Positions 1 to 7,524 of a stretch of DNA of 64,000 nt are shown piece by piece. The position numbers and the translations under genes were made by a program. Position 1 is the first letter of the stretch, and each line of letters begins with the position of its first letter. The notes beneath the pieces were generated by a model. It was not told where the DNA came from. It ran no database searches and saw only the letters and a program-made list of their open reading frames with translations. This DNA comes from Lentzea fradiae (lineage in GTDB: Bacteria > Actinomycetota > Actinomycetes > Mycobacteriales > Pseudonocardiaceae), in contig NZ_FNCC01000006.1 of the NCBI RefSeq assembly GCF_900100955.1, positions 1 through 64,000 on the forward strand. Reading direction: 5' to 3'.

Positions 1-177
<177 letters not shown>

Positions 178-196
178 AGGACTGTGTTTGATCGCT

Positions 197-262
197 CCAG
201 ACGGAATATGTCTGGCAATCTGGTATTACTACTCAAAGGAATACTCCTGACGAGGAGTATTC
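197..262 (-). other. 16S rRNA leader hairpins
   Basis: Two perfect inverted repeats lie just upstream of the mature 16S end: CCAGAC/GTCTGG (197-202 and 210-215, 7-nt loop) and GAATACTCC/GGAGTATTC (239-247 and 254-262, 6-nt loop). They sit in the leader removed during pre-rRNA processing. A structural or processing role is inferred from position only. Confidence 0.5.
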
Positions 263-287
263 ATATTACTGGCTGTGTTTCGGCACG

Positions 288-308
288 CTGTTGAGTTCTC
301 AAAGAACA
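288..308 (-). promoter_or_regulatory. boxA-like antitermination element of the rRNA leader
   Basis: Read on the minus strand this is TGTTCTTTGAGAACTCAACA, the conserved actinobacterial rRNA leader motif with a boxA-like TGTTCTTTGA core. It lies about 110 nt upstream of the 16S 5' end and downstream of both candidate promoters, as expected for Nus-factor antitermination. Confidence 0.75.
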
Positions 309-368
309 CGCGCTCACCGGATCCAATCTCCGTTTCCGGAGAGTTTCACTCGGGGCTGGTGTGTTTGA

Positions 369-398
369 AGCTTATTTGGTCTTGCTCGCCGGTGTCAA
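369..398 (-). promoter_or_regulatory. rRNA promoter, proximal candidate
   Basis: On the minus strand a perfect -35 hexamer TTGACA (398-393) is followed after 18 nt by TAAGCT (374-369). It lies about 190 nt upstream of the 16S start and before the boxA-like motif, the expected place for a housekeeping-sigma rRNA promoter. The imperfect -10 leaves some doubt. Confidence 0.6.
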
Positions 399-485
399 AT
401 CGGCCTCTCAGAGGCTTTCTCTCTTCCGGTTTTGCCCCGCTCGTTCCGGTTTTGATTTCCGGCCCGTTCCGCGCTGGCAGAGAGA

Positions 486-514
486 ACATTACACGGGCCT
501 GTTTCGATCTCCAA
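486..514 (-). promoter_or_regulatory. rRNA promoter, distal candidate
   Basis: On the minus strand TTGGAG (514-509), a 17-nt spacer and TAATGT (491-486) form a second promoter about 115 nt upstream of the proximal one. Tandem promoters are usual for actinobacterial rRNA operons. The stretch from here to 732 holds no convincing gene. Confidence 0.5.
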
Positions 515-732
515 ATCGGGGGGTCCCACCACCCGCCACAACGCGCTCACCAGGACAAACGCCCGATCGGGGCGCGGAGACGCTCCACATCGGCCCTCGC
601 CGACGACCTCCGGAGGTCCGACGAACCCTGGTTGACGTTGCCCGCGAGGACGCGATCCGAGCTCGCAGTCGTTCAAACTGACAGCGAGCACGACACTGGC
701 TCTTGTCCCCAACAGGTGTCGCGGGCGCGGAG

Positions 733-1167
733 CTACCGCAAGATGCCCTGCGGCGGGGAGTCCCGGTACAGGCCGAGGGCGGTGTCGAGCGCCGGCACCC
801 GGTCGAGCCGGTCCACCTCCGTCAGCGGGAACCACTGGGCCAGGTCGGTGGTGCCGTCGACCTCGTACCGCAGCTCGCCGCCGACGATCCGCACCTCGTA
901 CATGATCCGGAGGGCGTGGTAGTCGCGGTCGGGGTCCTCGCGGAGCTCGGAATCGATGCCGAGCAACCTCAGCACCTCGACGTCGAAGCCGGTCTCCTCC
1001 TCGAACTCGCGGATGACGGCGTCGTACGGGTGCTCGCCGTGGTCGATGCCCCCGCCGGGGAGGATCCACCGCTTGCCGTTCGGGCCGAGCCAGCGGGCCA
1101 GCAGGATCTCGCCCTCGTCGTTGACGCACACCCCGTACGCCGCCACACGCTGCTTCTTCGCCCTCAT
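733..1167 (-). CDS. NUDIX hydrolase
   Basis: A 144-residue NUDIX pyrophosphohydrolase that would cleave a nucleoside diphosphate linked to another moiety. The Nudix box is complete at about residues 38-61: the pattern G-x5-E-x7-R-E-x-x-E-E-x-G is present, with REFEEETGF holding the metal-binding glutamates. The opening AAYGVCVNDEGEILLARW is typical of NTP-pyrophosphatase/ADP-ribose-type members. The substrate cannot be named. It lies between the rRNA promoters and a divergent SPFH gene, with 73 bp to the latter's start, and reads in the same direction as 16S rRNA. The start is an ATG immediately before an RAKK segment. Confidence 0.9.
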   Translation of the reverse strand: MRAKKQRVAAYGVCVNDEGEILLARWLGPNGKRWILPGGGIDHGEHPYDAVIREFEEETGFDVEVLRLLGIDSELREDPDRDYHALRIMYEVRIVGGELRYEVDGTTDLAQWFPLTEVDRLDRVPALDTALGLYRDSPPQGILR

Positions 1168-1200
1168 GCGGCCCAGCGTAACTTGCGGTGATCATCAAAA

Positions 1201-1214
1201 AAGTGATATCACTT
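1201..1214. promoter_or_regulatory. 14-bp perfect palindrome, candidate operator
   Basis: AAGTGATATCACTT is a perfect 14-bp palindrome preceded by an A-run. It sits in the 73-bp divergent gap, 26 bp before the SPFH start and 34 bp from the NUDIX start. Such a short symmetric site would suit a dimeric regulator, possibly the ribbon-helix-helix protein encoded second in the SPFH operon; that pairing is inferred. Confidence 0.55.
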
Positions 1215-1240
1215 AGCTACTACTTCGCTAGGGGGTCTGG

Positions 1241-2173
1241 ATGAACGCATCCGTCGAAACCACGGTCCACATGCCGGCACCGGTCGTCCGCGAGAAGCGA
1301 GCGCGCGACCTGCCCGGCCTGCCGATGTTCTTCGCTGGGTTGGCGGTGTTCGCAGTGAGCGTGTGGACGGTCATCGAGGGAATCAAGGCGATCGACCCGG
1401 AGGGCGCCGACCCGTCGCCCGGGCTGCTGATCGTCGGCGTGCTGCTGATGCTGCTGGGATCGCTGGTCCTCAAAGGGGTCTTCACCGTCGCGCCCGGCGA
1501 GGCGCGCGTGTTGCAGTTCCTCGGCCGGTACGTCGGCACGGTCCGCACGGACGGCCTGCGGTGGGCGAACCCGTTCACCACGCGGGAGAAGATCTCGACC
1601 AGGATCCGCAACCACGAGACGCAGACGCTGAAGGTCAACGACGCGGACGGCAACCCCATCGAGATCGCCGCCGTCGTCGTGTGGCAGGTCGAGGACACCG
1701 CGCGCGCCCGGTTCGAGGTGGACGACTTCGTGCGGTTCGTCGGCATCCAGACCGAGACCGCCGTGCGGCACATCGCCACGAGCTACCCGTACGACAACCA
1801 CGACGAGGCCGGGCTGTCGCTGCGCGAGAACGCCGACGAGATCACCGAGACGCTCGCGATCGAGATCTCGGCGCGCGTGCAGTCGGCGGGCGTGAAGGTG
1901 ATCGAGTCGCGGCTGACCCACCTCGCGTACGCGCCGGAGATCGCACACGCCATGCTTCAGAGGCAGCAGGCGGGCGCGGTCGTCGCGGCCCGCACCCGGA
2001 TCGTGGAGGGAGCTGTCGGCATGGTCGAGCTCGCGTTGCAGCGGCTCGCCGACCAGCACGTCGTCGAACTCGACGAGGAACGGAAGGCGGCGATGGTGTC
2101 GAACCTGCTCGTCGTTCTGTGCGGTGACCGGTCCACGCAGCCCGTGGTGAACACCGGGTCGCTGTACACCTGA
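1241..2173 (+). CDS. SPFH-domain (slipin/stomatin-like) membrane protein
   Basis: A 310-residue protein of the SPFH (stomatin/prohibitin/flotillin) superfamily. Two hydrophobic segments (about residues 27-45 and 57-80) precede the SPFH domain, which starts around VAPGEARVLQFLGRYVGT (about 84-101) and contains KVNDADGNPIEIAAVVVWQV. Proteins of this family form membrane-associated oligomeric scaffolds or cages, but the role of this bacterial subgroup is not established. Its stop overlaps the ATG of a ribbon-helix-helix gene (TGATG), so the two are probably translationally coupled. The start follows a G-rich AGGGGG segment, and a palindrome lies 26 bp upstream. Confidence 0.9.
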   Translation: MNASVETTVHMPAPVVREKRARDLPGLPMFFAGLAVFAVSVWTVIEGIKAIDPEGADPSPGLLIVGVLLMLLGSLVLKGVFTVAPGEARVLQFLGRYVGTVRTDGLRWANPFTTREKISTRIRNHETQTLKVNDADGNPIEIAAVVVWQVEDTARARFEVDDFVRFVGIQTETAVRHIATSYPYDNHDEAGLSLRENADEITETLAIEISARVQSAGVKVIESRLTHLAYAPEIAHAMLQRQQAGAVVAARTRIVEGAVGMVELALQRLADQHVVELDEERKAAMVSNLLVVLCGDRSTQPVVNTGSLYT

Positions 2174-2394
2174 TGGCCGACCGCAAGAGCGTTCTGCTCC
2201 GGCTCGACCCGGCCGTGCACGACGCGCTGAGCAGGTGGGCGAACGACGAGCTGCGCAGCACCAACGCGCAGATCGAGTTCCTGCTGCGGCGCGCGCTGGC
2301 CGACGCGGGTCGGCTGCCCGGCGAGGCGAAGAAGATGCCTCGCCGCGGCAGACCCCCGAAAAAGCCTCCCGACGAAGACGAGGAACCGGACTAG
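2173..2394 (+). CDS. Ribbon-helix-helix (Arc/CopG-like) DNA-binding protein
   Basis: A 73-residue protein. Residues about 5-47 (VLLRLDPAVHDALSRWANDE followed by LRSTNAQIEFLLRRAL) fit the RHH fold: a short beta strand, then two helices. The tail is basic, then proline/acid rich (RRGRPPKKPPDEDEEPD), with an AT-hook-like RGRPP. It overlaps the SPFH stop by one base, so it belongs to that operon. The likely role is a small repressor or nucleoid-type DNA binder, perhaps acting on the palindrome at 1201-1214. Its 3' end overlaps the convergent PIG-L gene by 4 bp. Confidence 0.8.
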   Translation: MADRKSVLLRLDPAVHDALSRWANDELRSTNAQIEFLLRRALADAGRLPGEAKKMPRRGRPPKKPPDEDEEPD

Positions 2395-3131
2395 AAGTCC
2401 GGCGGTGCCTCGAGGTCATGGGCGCGGAAGAGCACGGCGTGCTCGACGCCCATGGCCTCGCCGCTCATCGCGAGGAACTTCGGGATGAAGTCGGCGGGAG
2501 CGGGATGCCCAGGAAGCGCCGCCAGGTACGCGCCGTGCGCCTCGAGCGAGGCGACACCGCGGCGCAACGGCTCACCGGACACGTCGACCCCGTGAGTCGC
2601 ACCCTTCCCGCCGTGCCCCGGGGTGAGGTACCAGCGCGCGGAGTGCGGTTCGAGGCCCTCGTCGTCGATCTGCTCGGGGAAGACCCAGCGGTTGCCCGCG
2701 TCCCGCACCGCGTCCAGCGTCGCGAGCCCGGCCGCCCGGTGGTCGGCCTGGTCGAACCCGTAAGGCGTCTCGATCTCGAACGTGCCGCCGAACACCACGT
2801 CGGGCTTGAACCGCCGGATCTCCCGGCAGATGTCCCGCCGCAGGTCAAGGCCGTAGACGAGCACCCCGTCCGGGTGCTCGAGAATCGTCAGGTGCCGCAC
2901 GCCGACCACGTCGCAGGCGGCCCGCTGCTCGGCGGCGCGCAGTCGCGCCGTCTCCTCCGGGTGGTTCGGCATCCCCGCCTCGCCACGGGTGAGCAGGAGG
3001 TAACCCACCTCGATGCCGCGCTCGGTCCAGCGGGCGACAGCCGAGGACGTGCCGTACTCCATGTCATCGGGGTGCGCGACGACGCAGAGCACTCGCCGGA
3101 AGGACTCCTCCGGAAGGGCTGGCAGTGTCAT
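2391..3131 (-). CDS. PIG-L family (LmbE-like) N-deacetylase
   Basis: A 246-residue zinc-dependent deacetylase-like protein. The family signature AHPDDMEYG is at about residues 19-27, where H and DD supply zinc and catalytic ligands. Further family signals are LTRGEAGMP and a downstream DHRAAG segment carrying the third zinc-ligand histidine. Relatives include MshB and Mca of mycothiol metabolism and deacetylases of aminosugar natural products. Lack of mycothiol neighbours prevents a specific assignment. It converges on the RHH gene with a 4-bp overlap. Confidence 0.88.
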   Translation of the reverse strand: MTLPALPEESFRRVLCVVAHPDDMEYGTSSAVARWTERGIEVGYLLLTRGEAGMPNHPEETARLRAAEQRAACDVVGVRHLTILEHPDGVLVYGLDLRRDICREIRRFKPDVVFGGTFEIETPYGFDQADHRAAGLATLDAVRDAGNRWVFPEQIDDEGLEPHSARWYLTPGHGGKGATHGVDVSGEPLRRGVASLEAHGAYLAALPGHPAPADFIPKFLAMSGEAMGVEHAVLFRAHDLEAPPDF

Positions 3132-3347
3132 CGGCCCATGTTCCCGCTCCTGGAGGCCAGGTGCAGCCGAACCCGGGAAGTCCTACCCGCACGGACAGCG
3201 GATCCGCCCCATTTTCGATGCGCTGAGCTGGCCTGATATCCTTCCCCGTCGTGAATGCGCGGCACTCCGCCGTGGAGGAGAGCCAGCTCAGGCTGGTGCC
3301 GACGAAGCGCCTCACGAACCCGGTTTCGACAAGAAGGGTGATGTCGC

Positions 3348-3614
3348 ATGGCGAACATCAAGTCCCAGCTCAAGCGGATCAAGACCAACGAGAAGGCGCG
3401 CCTGCGCAACAAGTCGGTCAAGTCGTCCCTGAAGACGGCCATCCGCAAGTTCCGCGAGGCTGCCGAGGCCGGTGACAAGGCGAAGGCCCTCGAGCTGCTG
3501 AAGGACGCGTCCCGCAAGCTCGACAAGGCCGCCACCAAGGGCGTCATCCACGCCAACCAGGCCGCCAACAAGAAGTCCGCGATGGCGCTGCGCGCGAACC
3601 AGCTCGAGGGCTGA
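3348..3614 (+). CDS. rpsT: 30S ribosomal protein S20
   Basis: An 88-residue, lysine/alanine-rich protein starting [20 protein letters not shown], the classic S20 N-terminus, and ending in the [15 protein letters not shown] helix. S20 binds 16S rRNA helices early in 30S assembly. The start has an AAGGGTG ribosome-binding site 8 nt upstream. It is monocistronic: a strong terminator follows within 30 bp. As in mycobacteria it lies near the gene for the DNA polymerase III delta subunit, in the opposite orientation. The 216-bp leader (3132-3347) contains a small CCAGC/GCTGG hairpin (3283-3296) of unknown significance. Confidence 0.98.
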   Translation: MANIKSQLKRIKTNEKARLRNKSVKSSLKTAIRKFREAAEAGDKAKALELLKDASRKLDKAATKGVIHANQAANKKSAMALRANQLEG

Positions 3615-3643
3615 TCTCCGCTCGCAGAACACCGAGCTTCTCG

Positions 3644-3674
3644 AAGGGCCCGCTTCCACCGGAAGCGGGCCCTT
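3644..3674 (+). terminator. rpsT terminator
   Basis: A 14-bp perfect stem AAGGGCCCGCTTCC / GGAAGCGGGCCCTT with a 3-nt loop (ACC), 30 bp after the rpsT stop and followed by TTCG. It is a strong intrinsic-type terminator for an actinobacterium. Confidence 0.85.
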
Positions 3675-4129
3675 TCGCGTCCGGTGGGAAGCAGTGCCCT
3701 TTCGCCTCGGGTGAGGCCGCGCTGAACGGCGGCAGTTGGACACAGCGGGCCGCGGGCTCAGCGGGCTGGCGCTATCGGCTCGGACTCACTCGGTCCATCG
3801 GTCCGACGCGGCCTCACCTGGCAGAGCGGACCTTCCAGCCCGGCTCCGCCTTGCTTGACACCGTCAGCGTCACATCTCCCGCTTTCTCGGACCACCGCCA
3901 GCCCCGCCGCCTCGCGAAACCGCCCCTGCTCACCCCACTCCCCCTGCTCACCCACTCCCCCTGTCCACCCCAACTCCGCCTGCACACCCCAACTCACCGC
4001 GGGATACGCCGCCAGCCCTCCCCTCCCGTGCCTCCGCGACACCTCTTCCACTTCGTCCGCTTCCGCCCGTGCCGGCTCTCCGAGGCGAGCCCTTTCGCGG
4101 GCGGCCCCGGACGCGGTAGGCGTAGACCC
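3675..4129. repeat. 455-bp non-coding gap with degenerate pyrimidine-rich repeats
   Basis: No gene is supported here. Positions about 3922-4000 carry an irregular tandem of C-rich units on the theme CCCCTGCTCACCC, repeated three to four times with drift (CTGCTCACCCCACT, CTGCTCACCCACT, CTGTCCACCCCAACT, CTGCACACCCCAACT). Strand asymmetry is strong, with pyrimidines on the plus strand. Apparent reading frames across it are low-complexity artefacts. Confidence 0.6.
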
Positions 4130-4930
4130 ATGGAATGGCTGCCGCGCGTCGGCCTCTTCGAGCTCCACGACCTCGACCGCACCCCCGCCGTGTTGCGCAC
4201 CCTGCACACCGAGTCCATCACCACGATCTACCGGCTGACAGACGCCGCACGCGAGTACTCCCGCCCCCTGGCCCTGGCCCTGCGCTCGGGTGCCGACCAC
4301 CGGATCGTCGACCTGTGCGCGGGCTCCGGCGGACCGGTGCCACTCATCCAGCGCCGGCTGCACGCCGAAGGCGTCCACACCCAGGTGACGCTGACGGACC
4401 TGGTGCCCAACGTGCCCGCGTTCGAGCGCGTCGCCGCCGCGAACCGGCGGCGGCTGCCGTCGTGCTGCTCGGTCAGCCACATGCCCGGTCCGGTGGACGC
4501 CACGGACTGCCGGGTGGAGGGGACGCGCACGATCTACGGCGCCTTCCACCACTTCCCGCCGCCACTGGCCACGCGCATGCTGCAGAACGCCGTCGACACC
4601 CGGCAGCCCATCGTCGTGGTCGACACCAAGCGGTCGTTGGTCTACGTGCTGTTCTTCCCGTTCTTCCTCACGCTGGCGGTGCTGCTGGCGGCGCCGTTCC
4701 AGCGCAACCCGCTGCCGCGCTACCTGTTGCGGCTGGCGCTGACCTACCTCGTACCGGTGCTGCCGTTCATGATGTTCTTCGACAGCGTCGTGTCGTTCCT
4801 GCGCATGTACGGGCGCGCGGAACTACGCAGGATGGTCAACGGCCTGGACCGCACCGAGTCGTTCACGTGGACGATCGGCGTCGAGCCAGGCTTCACCGGC
4901 GCCCAGTACCTCGTCGGCGTCCCGAAGTGA
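4130..4930 (+). CDS. SAM-dependent methyltransferase-like protein with membrane segments
   Basis: A 266-residue protein. Residues about 60-70 (IVDLCAGSGGPVP) are a Rossmann-fold methyltransferase motif I, followed by an acidic turn (VTLTDLVPN, motif II) and TIYGAFHHFPP (about 141-151), the post-II region. Unusually, a hydrophobic stretch follows at about 169-225 (YVLFFPFFLTLAVLLAAPF and LVPVLPFMMFFDSVVSFL), suggesting a membrane hairpin before the C-terminal strand. The catalytic target is unknown. The ATG at 4130 is chosen because it begins the conserved-looking MEWLPRVGLFEL; no good Shine-Dalgarno precedes it. It converges on the holA-like gene with abutting stop codons. Confidence 0.75.
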   Translation: MEWLPRVGLFELHDLDRTPAVLRTLHTESITTIYRLTDAAREYSRPLALALRSGADHRIVDLCAGSGGPVPLIQRRLHAEGVHTQVTLTDLVPNVPAFERVAAANRRRLPSCCSVSHMPGPVDATDCRVEGTRTIYGAFHHFPPPLATRMLQNAVDTRQPIVVVDTKRSLVYVLFFPFFLTLAVLLAAPFQRNPLPRYLLRLALTYLVPVLPFMMFFDSVVSFLRMYGRAELRRMVNGLDRTESFTWTIGVEPGFTGAQYLVGVPK

Positions 4931-5899
4931 TCAGCGACGGCCGTGCGAGGAGACGATCTTGAGCACGGCGCGCTCCAGCGCGTAGTCGGCGTCGGCCGCC
5001 ACGCCCTTCACGTCGGCGTTGAGGCCCGCGACCACCTGCATCGCGTCGGCGAGCCCCGACTGGTCCCAGCCGCGCGACTGCGCCTGCGCCTTCTTGATCT
5101 TCCAGGGTGGCATGCCGAGCGGTCCGGCCAGGCTGAACGGGTCGCCCCTGCCCACCGCGGACACGCGCGCGACCGTGCGCACGGCGTCCGCCAGCGCGTC
5201 CGCGACCAGCACGTGCGGCACACCGAGCTGCATGGCCCAGCGCAACGCCTCCATCGCGCCCGCTCGGTCCCCGGTGACGGCCTTCTCCGCGACCGCGAAC
5301 CCGGTCACCTCGGCCTTGCCCTGGTGGTAGCGGCGGATCTCCTCGACCGTGACCTTGCCGTCGGTGTCCGACACGAGCTGCGACGCCGCCGCGGCCAGCT
5401 CGCGCAGGTTCGTGCCCACGGCGTCGATCAGCGTCGTGACGGCCTCCGGGTCGATCTTGCCGCCCGCCCGCCGCACCTCGTTGCGCACGAACGCCTCGCG
5501 CTCACCGGCCTTGGTGACCTTGGCGCACTCGGTGACGACGGCACCGGCCTTCTTCAGCTGACCGGGCAGGTCCTTGGCCGCCTTGCTGCGGCCACCGCCC
5601 GTGTGCACGACGACGAGCGTGACTCCGTCCGCCGGCGACTTGGCGTAGGAGAGCACCGTGTCGGCGATCTCCTTGCTGATGTCCTGCGCGTTCTGCAGGA
5701 CGATCACCCTGCCCTCGGCGAACAGCGACGGGCTCACCAGTTCGGCGAGCTCCGGAGGCGTGAGTTCAGTCACCGGGACGCGGGTCAGGTCGGCGGTCGG
5801 ATCGGCCTCGCGTGCTGCCTCTAGAGCCGCCCGAACAGCCCGTTCGACCAGCAGCTCCTCCTCGCCGACGACGAGGTGCAGTGACTCCGGTGCGCTCAC
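4931..5899 (-). CDS. holA: DNA polymerase III delta subunit
   Basis: A 322-residue clamp-loader delta subunit, which opens the beta sliding clamp. Typical features are LHLVVGEEELLVERAV at the N-terminus, the FAEGRVIVLQNAQ clamp-contact region (about residues 60-72), and the C-terminal helical collar with DVKGVAADADYALERAVLKI. A GTG start at 5899 is preferred: GGGAGG lies 9 nt before it, whereas an ATG at 5908 directly abuts that Shine-Dalgarno. It is divergent from the riboswitch-controlled threonine synthase. In mycobacteria the homologue is next to rpsT and comEC, matching the order here. Confidence 0.92.
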   Translation of the reverse strand: MSAPESLHLVVGEEELLVERAVRAALEAAREADPTADLTRVPVTELTPPELAELVSPSLFAEGRVIVLQNAQDISKEIADTVLSYAKSPADGVTLVVVHTGGGRSKAAKDLPGQLKKAGAVVTECAKVTKAGEREAFVRNEVRRAGGKIDPEAVTTLIDAVGTNLRELAAAASQLVSDTDGKVTVEEIRRYHQGKAEVTGFAVAEKAVTGDRAGAMEALRWAMQLGVPHVLVADALADAVRTVARVSAVGRGDPFSLAGPLGMPPWKIKKAQAQSRGWDQSGLADAMQVVAGLNADVKGVAADADYALERAVLKIVSSHGRR

Positions 5900-5988
5900 G
5901 TTCCGCATCCTCCCACGTCCCGGATCGTGGACGATGCTGGCTGAGCGACGGGCGTTTGCCGTAGCTTGATGGCCACAACTGAACACCG

Positions 5989-6115
5989 CTCATCCAGAGG
6001 GGCAGAGGGACCGGCCCGAAGAAGCCCCGGCAACCGGCGTCAGCGCAGCGTCTTCACCGCGCGCGGACGATCACGGTGCCAATTCCGACCCGTTCGATTT
6101 CGCGGGAAAGATGAG
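5989..6115 (+). promoter_or_regulatory. SAM-I (S-box) riboswitch upstream of threonine synthase
   Basis: The conserved S-box core is present in order: CAGAGGGACCGGCCCGAAGA (6011-6030), then AGCCCCGGCAACC, later GGTGCCAATTCC (6075-6086), then GGAAAGATGAG. The closing helix P1 pairs CTCATC (5989-5994) with GATGAG (6110-6115). The 3' strand of P1 runs into the AGGAG (6114-6118) that precedes the ATG at 6129, and no terminator-like hairpin with a U-tract lies between. Control is therefore probably translational, through access to the ribosome-binding site. S-box elements usually turn genes off when S-adenosylmethionine is abundant. Confidence 0.93.
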
Positions 6116-6128
6116 GAGATACCTCGCG

Positions 6129-7385
6129 ATGACTGCTGTCTCTGTGCCCACGAGCACCAAGTTCGACCTCGGCCCCGCCCGCGCGCTGCTGTGTCGGGAG
6201 TGCGGCAACGAAACCCCTCTCGCTCCCGAGTACGCCTGTCTCGAGTGTTTCGGGCCGCTGGAAGTGGCCTACGACTTCGGGAAGATCCGGCGCGAGGACA
6301 TCGAAGCCGGCCCCAGGTCCATCTGGCGCTACCGCGGCCTCCTCCCCGTTCCGTCCACTGTGGAACAGCACCCGAACACCGACCCCGGCGGCACCCGCCT
6401 GGTCGAGGCGCACAACCTCGCCAAGGCACTGGGCGTCCGCAAGATCTGGGTGAAGGACGACACCGGCAACCCCACCCACTCGTTCAAGGACCGCGTGGTC
6501 GGCGTCGCCCTGGCCGCCGCCCGCGAGCTCGGCTTCAAGGTGCTGGCCTGCCCGTCGACCGGCAACCTGGCGAACGCCGTCGCCGCGGCCGCCGCCCGCG
6601 CGGGCTGGCAGTCGGTCGTCCTCGTCCCCTCCAACCTCGAGCGCGCCAAGATCCTCATGAGCGCCGTCTACGAAGGCGCCCTGATCGCGGTCGACGGCAA
6701 CTACGACGACGTCAACCGCCTCGCCCAGGAACTCGCCGCGGAGAACGAGGACTGGGCGTTCGTCAACGTCAACGTCCGCCCGTACTACGCGGAAGGCTCG
6801 AAGACGCTCGGCTACGAGGTCGCCGAGCAGCTCGGCTGGCGCCTGCCCGACCAGATCGTGGTGCCCATCGCCTCCGGCTCGCAGCTCACCAAGGTCGACA
6901 AGGCGTTCCGCGAGCTCAGCGAACTCGACCTCGTCGAGGCCACGCCGTACAAGGTGTTCGGCGCGCAGGCCACCGGCTGCTCCCCGATCTCCGCCGCCTA
7001 CAAGGCGGGCCACGACGTCATCCGCCCGGTCCGCCCGGACACCATCGCCCGCTCGCTGGCGATCGGCGCCCCCGCCGACGGCCCGTACGTGCTCGACGCG
7101 GTCCGCCGCACCAACGGCGCCATCGAGGACGTGACCGACGAAGAGGTCGTCGAGGGCATCAAGCTCCTCGCCCGCACTGAGGGCATCTTCGCCGAGACCG
7201 CCGGCGGCGTGACCGTGGCGACGGCGAAGAAGCTGATCGAGGCAGGACAGCTCGACCCGGACGCGGAGACCGTGCTGCTGATCACCGGCGACGGCCTGAA
7301 GACCCTCGACGCGCTCGGCGACACGATCGGCCCGCGCGCGACGGTCCCGCCGTCGGCCGAAGCCGTCATCAAGGCCCTGGGCTAA
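6129..7385 (+). CDS. thrC: Threonine synthase
   Basis: A PLP enzyme converting O-phosphohomoserine to threonine, about 418 residues from the ATG at 6129. A zinc-ribbon-like N-terminus with CRECG and CLECF cysteine pairs (about residues 19-38) precedes the PLP domain. THSFKDRVVGV (about 117-127) holds the Schiff-base lysine, and CPSTGNLANA (about 143-152) is the phosphate-binding loop. The ATG at 6129 is preferred because AGGAG lies 10 nt before it; the upstream in-frame ATG at 6111 lies inside riboswitch helix P1. It is monocistronic, with a terminator at 7462. A ThrC-like paralogue with another role cannot be excluded, given its SAM control. Confidence 0.9.
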   Translation: MTAVSVPTSTKFDLGPARALLCRECGNETPLAPEYACLECFGPLEVAYDFGKIRREDIEAGPRSIWRYRGLLPVPSTVEQHPNTDPGGTRLVEAHNLAKALGVRKIWVKDDTGNPTHSFKDRVVGVALAAARELGFKVLACPSTGNLANAVAAAAARAGWQSVVLVPSNLERAKILMSAVYEGALIAVDGNYDDVNRLAQELAAENEDWAFVNVNVRPYYAEGSKTLGYEVAEQLGWRLPDQIVVPIASGSQLTKVDKAFRELSELDLVEATPYKVFGAQATGCSPISAAYKAGHDVIRPVRPDTIARSLAIGAPADGPYVLDAVRRTNGAIEDVTDEEVVEGIKLLARTEGIFAETAGGVTVATAKKLIEAGQLDPDAETVLLITGDGLKTLDALGDTIGPRATVPPSAEAVIKALG

Positions 7386-7461
7386 AAGCGTCTCGGCCTG
7401 AAAGCCAACGGGCTGCGAGCTTCCCGGCTGCGAGCTTCCGTGCTGGGCATCACCACCCTTC

Positions 7462-7493
7462 CGGCTCGGGAACGTGACCGCGTTCCCGAGCCG
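7462..7493. terminator. Bidirectional terminator
   Basis: A perfect 13-bp stem CGGCTCGGGAACG / CGTTCCCGAGCCG with a 6-nt loop lies between the convergent threonine synthase gene and the unknown 151-residue gene. A direct repeat (GGCTGCGAGCTTCC) just upstream, about 7409-7439, is of no clear function. Confidence 0.8.
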
Positions 7494-7524
7494 CGTCGTT
7501 CGTGCTCATCACCTGCACGGCTCC

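Noticed and set aside
413-425. Palindrome GCCTCTCAGAGGC in the rRNA leader region as a terminator
   Set aside because: It lies upstream of the proximal rRNA promoter with no U-tract on the minus strand; no gene ends there.
275-1198. Open frames on both strands across the rRNA leader
   Set aside because: They cover promoters and the NUDIX gene in other frames, and their products are low-complexity.
3758-4552. Minus-strand frame over the pyrimidine-rich gap and the methyltransferase gene
   Set aside because: Gly/Glu-rich translation of the degenerate repeat; the plus-strand gene is better supported.
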